NCBI RefSeq assembly: GCF_028583425.1
Contig: NC_072795.1
Coordinates: 7,711,001-7,775,000, forward strand
Direction of reading: 5' to 3'
From: Eublepharis macularius
Lineage: Eukaryota; Chordata; Lepidosauria; Squamata; Eublepharidae
Length of the DNA: 64,000 nucleotides
This document shows positions 61,176-64,000 of this stretch, piece after piece (the stretch's first letter is position 1; every line of letters starts with the position of its first letter). The notes under the pieces are model-generated. The model ran no database searches, had not been told where the DNA came from, and saw nothing but the letters and a program-made list of their open reading frames with translations. Position numbers and translations under genes: made by a program.

Positions 61176-61549
61176 AATTAATTCATTTAAAACATTTATA
61201 TGCCATATTCCCTAAACTTTCACACTTATGTACTGGCTAATTAAGTAACGAGCCCTGATTGGTTCTTGGAGTGGGCTGATGGCTCCCATCACTGTGAAGA
61301 AGCCCCTCTGTTACCAAGCAGCTTACCATTTTACCACATTCTACCACTTTCTAGCTGGACACCATTCAGTCCAGTTCTTCTGACCAGCTATGCTAACCTT
61401 GTAATCATTGCCAGTTACCAGCTATGGAAGATGAGAGCTTCTAGCTCCATGCCCACTCCAGGATGCCTACAGTGAGCTGGCATGGGTGGACTTGGTAAGA
61501 ACAACCTACCTTGGAACCAACTCAGAGAATGTTTAGATAGTCAGATAGT

Positions 61550-62068
61550 CATCTTAGATAGTTTAGATAGTCAGCACCTACTGGTGGTCCCTGGCCCCAG
61601 GGAGGCTCAATTGGCTTCAACCAGGACCAGGGCCTTTTCAGTCCTGGCCCCAACCTGGTGGAACTCTCTGTCTGAGGACACCCGGGCCTGCCAAGATCTT
61701 GTCTCCTTCAGACAGGCCTGTAAGATGGAGATGTTCTGCCAGGCATATGGTTGAGGCCATCAGGGTTTCCACCAAATGAGCCTCTCTCCCGGTCTCCTCT
61801 ATATCTGTAGGGGGTATTGACCATCTACCCCCCATATATGAGCGATCACACATGGTTAAGCCACACCTCCACCTCCATCAGACATTATATGGTTTTTATA
61901 TGGTGAGCAGGTGTTTTATTAGAAAGCTGTGTTAATTTATTGTGATTTTTATCTTGTATATTTTATCTTCTGTTGTAACCCGCCCTGAGCCCGCTTGCGG
62001 GGAGGGCAGGATATTAGTAGTAGTAGTAGTAGTAGTAGTATAGTAGTAGTAGTAATAGCAATAGTAAT
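61550..62068 (+). mobile_element. CR1/L2-like LINE 3' end with (AGT)n tail
   Basis: CCTTTTCAGTCCTGGCCCCAACCTGGTGGAAC, GTTCTGCCAGGCATATGG, then 3'UTR CGCCCTGAGCCCGCTTGCGGGGAGGGCAGG running into (TAG)n at 62010-62068. Absent from gene A intron 6. Confidence 0.78.
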
Positions 62069-62305
62069 AAAGTAGTATTTTAGCCAGATAGAACATAGAT
62101 AGAATGAGCAAGCTGTTATTTGTTTTTGCCTTGCCTAAATGTCTTTATGAGCAGTTTCTGCCTAGCACACACTCCTGTGTTCTTCCTGTAATAAATCTCT
62201 TTATATTTTACCAGCCAGTGTCCAGTGTTGCTTGGTAAGGAGGTACACACACTCATAAAAGAACCCAGAAGCAAGGGTGCTTCAAACTAACGGCCAGAAC
62301 TCTTA

Positions 62306-62328
62306 GGGCCAAGCTACAAGTGACGAAT
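62306..62328. mobile_element. Left tip of a GGGCCAAGC foldback MITE
   Basis: GGGCCAAGCTACAAGTGACG then breaks where the AGGGGTGTGCAAGCC element starts; the remainder should lie beyond that insertion. Confidence 0.7.
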
Positions 62329-64000
62329 AGGGGTGTGCAAGCCAAAAATTTTCGGCTATAGCCGAAAGTAGAAAGCCGAAAGAAGATTCTCTATCATTAA
62401 AGCCGAAAGCCGAAACAAGAATCTCTTTCGGCTTTCGGCTTTCGGGATTCTTTCGGCATTCTTTCGGCATTCTTTCGGCTTTTTTCTATGGGAAAATGCC
62501 TCCGTCTTCCCGGACGTCTGGGGGAGGCATTTTCCCACAGAATAAGCCCAAAATTGGTGGGGACCTTCCTCTAACCCTTCTCTAACAACCACCCAAGTTT
62601 CAGACAGATTGGACTTTGGGGGGCCATGTTATGGCCCCCCAAAGCAGGTCCCCCCATCCTCCCATAAGAAAGCGAAGGAGCAGCATATTGTTAGCATGCT
62701 GGTGCTCATCTTTCTTCATTATTTCCTATGGGGAAAAAATGAAGAGGCAGGCTTCCTTTGCCAGGGGTGGCATTTTGCATGCAAAATGCCCCCTTACCCT
62801 CAGGGGCCCTTCTCCCACCCCTCCTCCCACCCCCCACCAAGGCTCAGCCTGCTCCCACTTGGGGGGGCCATTTCATGGCCTCCCCAAGTAGGTGCTCTAA
62901 TCTCTACCACTGACAGCTGGGGGAGGCTTGTGTTGCCAGGGGTGGCATTTTGCATGCAAAATGCCCCCCAACCCTCTGGGGCCCTTCTCCCACCCCTCCT
63001 CCCACCCCCCACCAAGGCTCAGCCTGCTCCCACTTGGGGGGGGGCATTTCATGGCCTCCCCAAGTAGGTCCTCTCATCCCCTAAAGTCCACCCCTTACAG
63101 CCCCACACAAACCCAATTCCCCCCCAGCTGCCACACACAGACCCAAATCCCCACATTAGCCCCTCACAGACCCAAATCCACCCCCACCTGCCCCACACCC
63201 ATAACCCCAGGAACAGGCTGGCAAAGGCCAGCCCTCTCCCTTTGTTCCCTATGCTGGGAACTTCTAAACTCTCTTTCCCTGGGCAATTCTGCACAGCCCA
63301 GGGGTGCCACAATGGTGGGCACACTTCTGAGTGCCAGCTGGTCCCTGTGAAAGAGCACCTGAACCACAGACACCCTCCCTCAAATTCCCCCACCACCTAC
63401 AGAGATGGCTGGCCAGCCAGCCCCATTGTTCCCTATGATGGGAACCAACTGCACAACAAAGAATAAAACAAGAACAACACAAAATAAAGTTTAAAAAAAA
63501 TTATTTTCTCCCTTCCAAAGTACAAGTAGGCAAAGCATTATGACACATTACACCAGCAGTCCCCCACACAGAAAAATTAAAACAAAACTCACTTAACATC
63601 AGAGAATCACAAAACACGATTCCTGTCAAAAACACTTTATTTCTTGAACAGCTTTAGGCTACACAGCAGGGGGGAACACCAAAGGGCATGGCAGCACTAT
63701 CTTACACAAAAATAACACAACTCACTTAACATCAGAGAATCACAAAGCACAATTCCTGTCAAAAACACTTTATTTCTTGATTTCGGTTTCGTTTTCTCAG
63801 CCATGCCGGACGCTCCTCTCGGCTGGTCCGGGAGGAAACGACCGGGCACCCTGACCGGGCGGCTGATCCGCAAGGATTAGCCCCCAGGACTCCCAGGGAG
63901 GGAGCCAGGGTCCGGGACGCGGCGGGAAGAACTCCCCGAAATCAATGCGGGGGGGGGGGGGGAATTGCCCGTTTGTCCCTATGGAGGCCGGCAGACGTGC
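62329..64000. mobile_element. Large GC-rich element or repeat array, right end outside window
   Basis: Starts AGGGGTGTGCAAGCC with CGAAAGCCGAAAG inverted words like other gecko/lizard hAT tips. Contains a duplicated block (62761-62890 and 62936-63070, holding the palindrome GGCATTTTGCATGCAAAATG), a second duplicated block (63583-63642 and 63716-63781), and a CpG-dense end (63781-64000) with a 14-base G run at 63949. No gene recognised. Confidence 0.5.

Noticed and set aside
61056-64000. Search for gene B exons 7-9
   Set aside because: No segment resembling the HEVQRF, FNPSHFL or haem-loop exons was found on the plus strand; the space is filled by LINE, SINE and GC-rich repeat DNA.
1-64000. 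LTR retroelements or endogenous retroviruses
   Set aside because: No paired LTRs, primer binding site, polypurine tract or gag/pol/env-like frames were recognised; all reverse transcriptase pieces read as non-LTR LINEs.

Overview
The window is vertebrate nuclear DNA, most likely from a squamate reptile (lizard or gecko-like). The evidence is a spliced cytochrome P450 family 2 gene with the canonical nine-exon lengths, set in a dense mix of interspersed repeats: tRNA-derived SINEs of the Sauria type, SINEs with a 5S-rRNA-like head and a Bov-B-like tail, Bov-B/RTE, CR1/L2-like and L1 LINEs, hAT elements with 8-bp target duplications, many short foldback DNA elements and Helitron-like ends. No bacterial, viral or CRISPR features were recognised. 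The species assignment is inference.

Layout. Positions 1-5451 are repeat-rich upstream DNA, including a Helitron-like 3' end at 1-209. Gene A (CYP2J-like) runs 5452-36270 on the plus strand in nine exons that join into an uninterrupted 496-residue P450 with all signature motifs and GT-AG introns. Its 3'UTR probably ends near an ATTAAA signal at 37003. From 36.3 to 43.8 kb is intergenic DNA with a Bov-B fragment, foldback elements and a 5'-inverted Bov-B insertion. Gene B, a tandem paralogue, starts at 43787. Its exons 1-6 are intact and lie at 43787-60741; exons 7-9 are not in the window. The last 1.7 kb is a repeat-like CpG-rich block.

The two genes are a segmental duplication. Introns and upstream DNA still align (about 2.28-28.2 kb against 40.8-61.2 kb), including shared old insertions (a MIR-like fragment, a CR1 tail, several SINEs). 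Later insertions are present in only one copy, so the other copy shows the pre-insertion site; this fixes element ends and target duplications for several families directly from the sequence. The proteins act as microsomal haem monooxygenases. Coding divergence between them is uneven: exons 2 and 6 are almost unchanged, while exons 1 and 5 differ at many residues.

I saw no other host protein-coding gene. The remaining open reading frames are antisense shadows, transposon pieces or GC-rich repeats. I did not find a clearly undescribed biological system. The most distinctive material is the set of foldback elements with 3-bp target duplications and the repeat-driven remodelling of the duplicated P450 locus.
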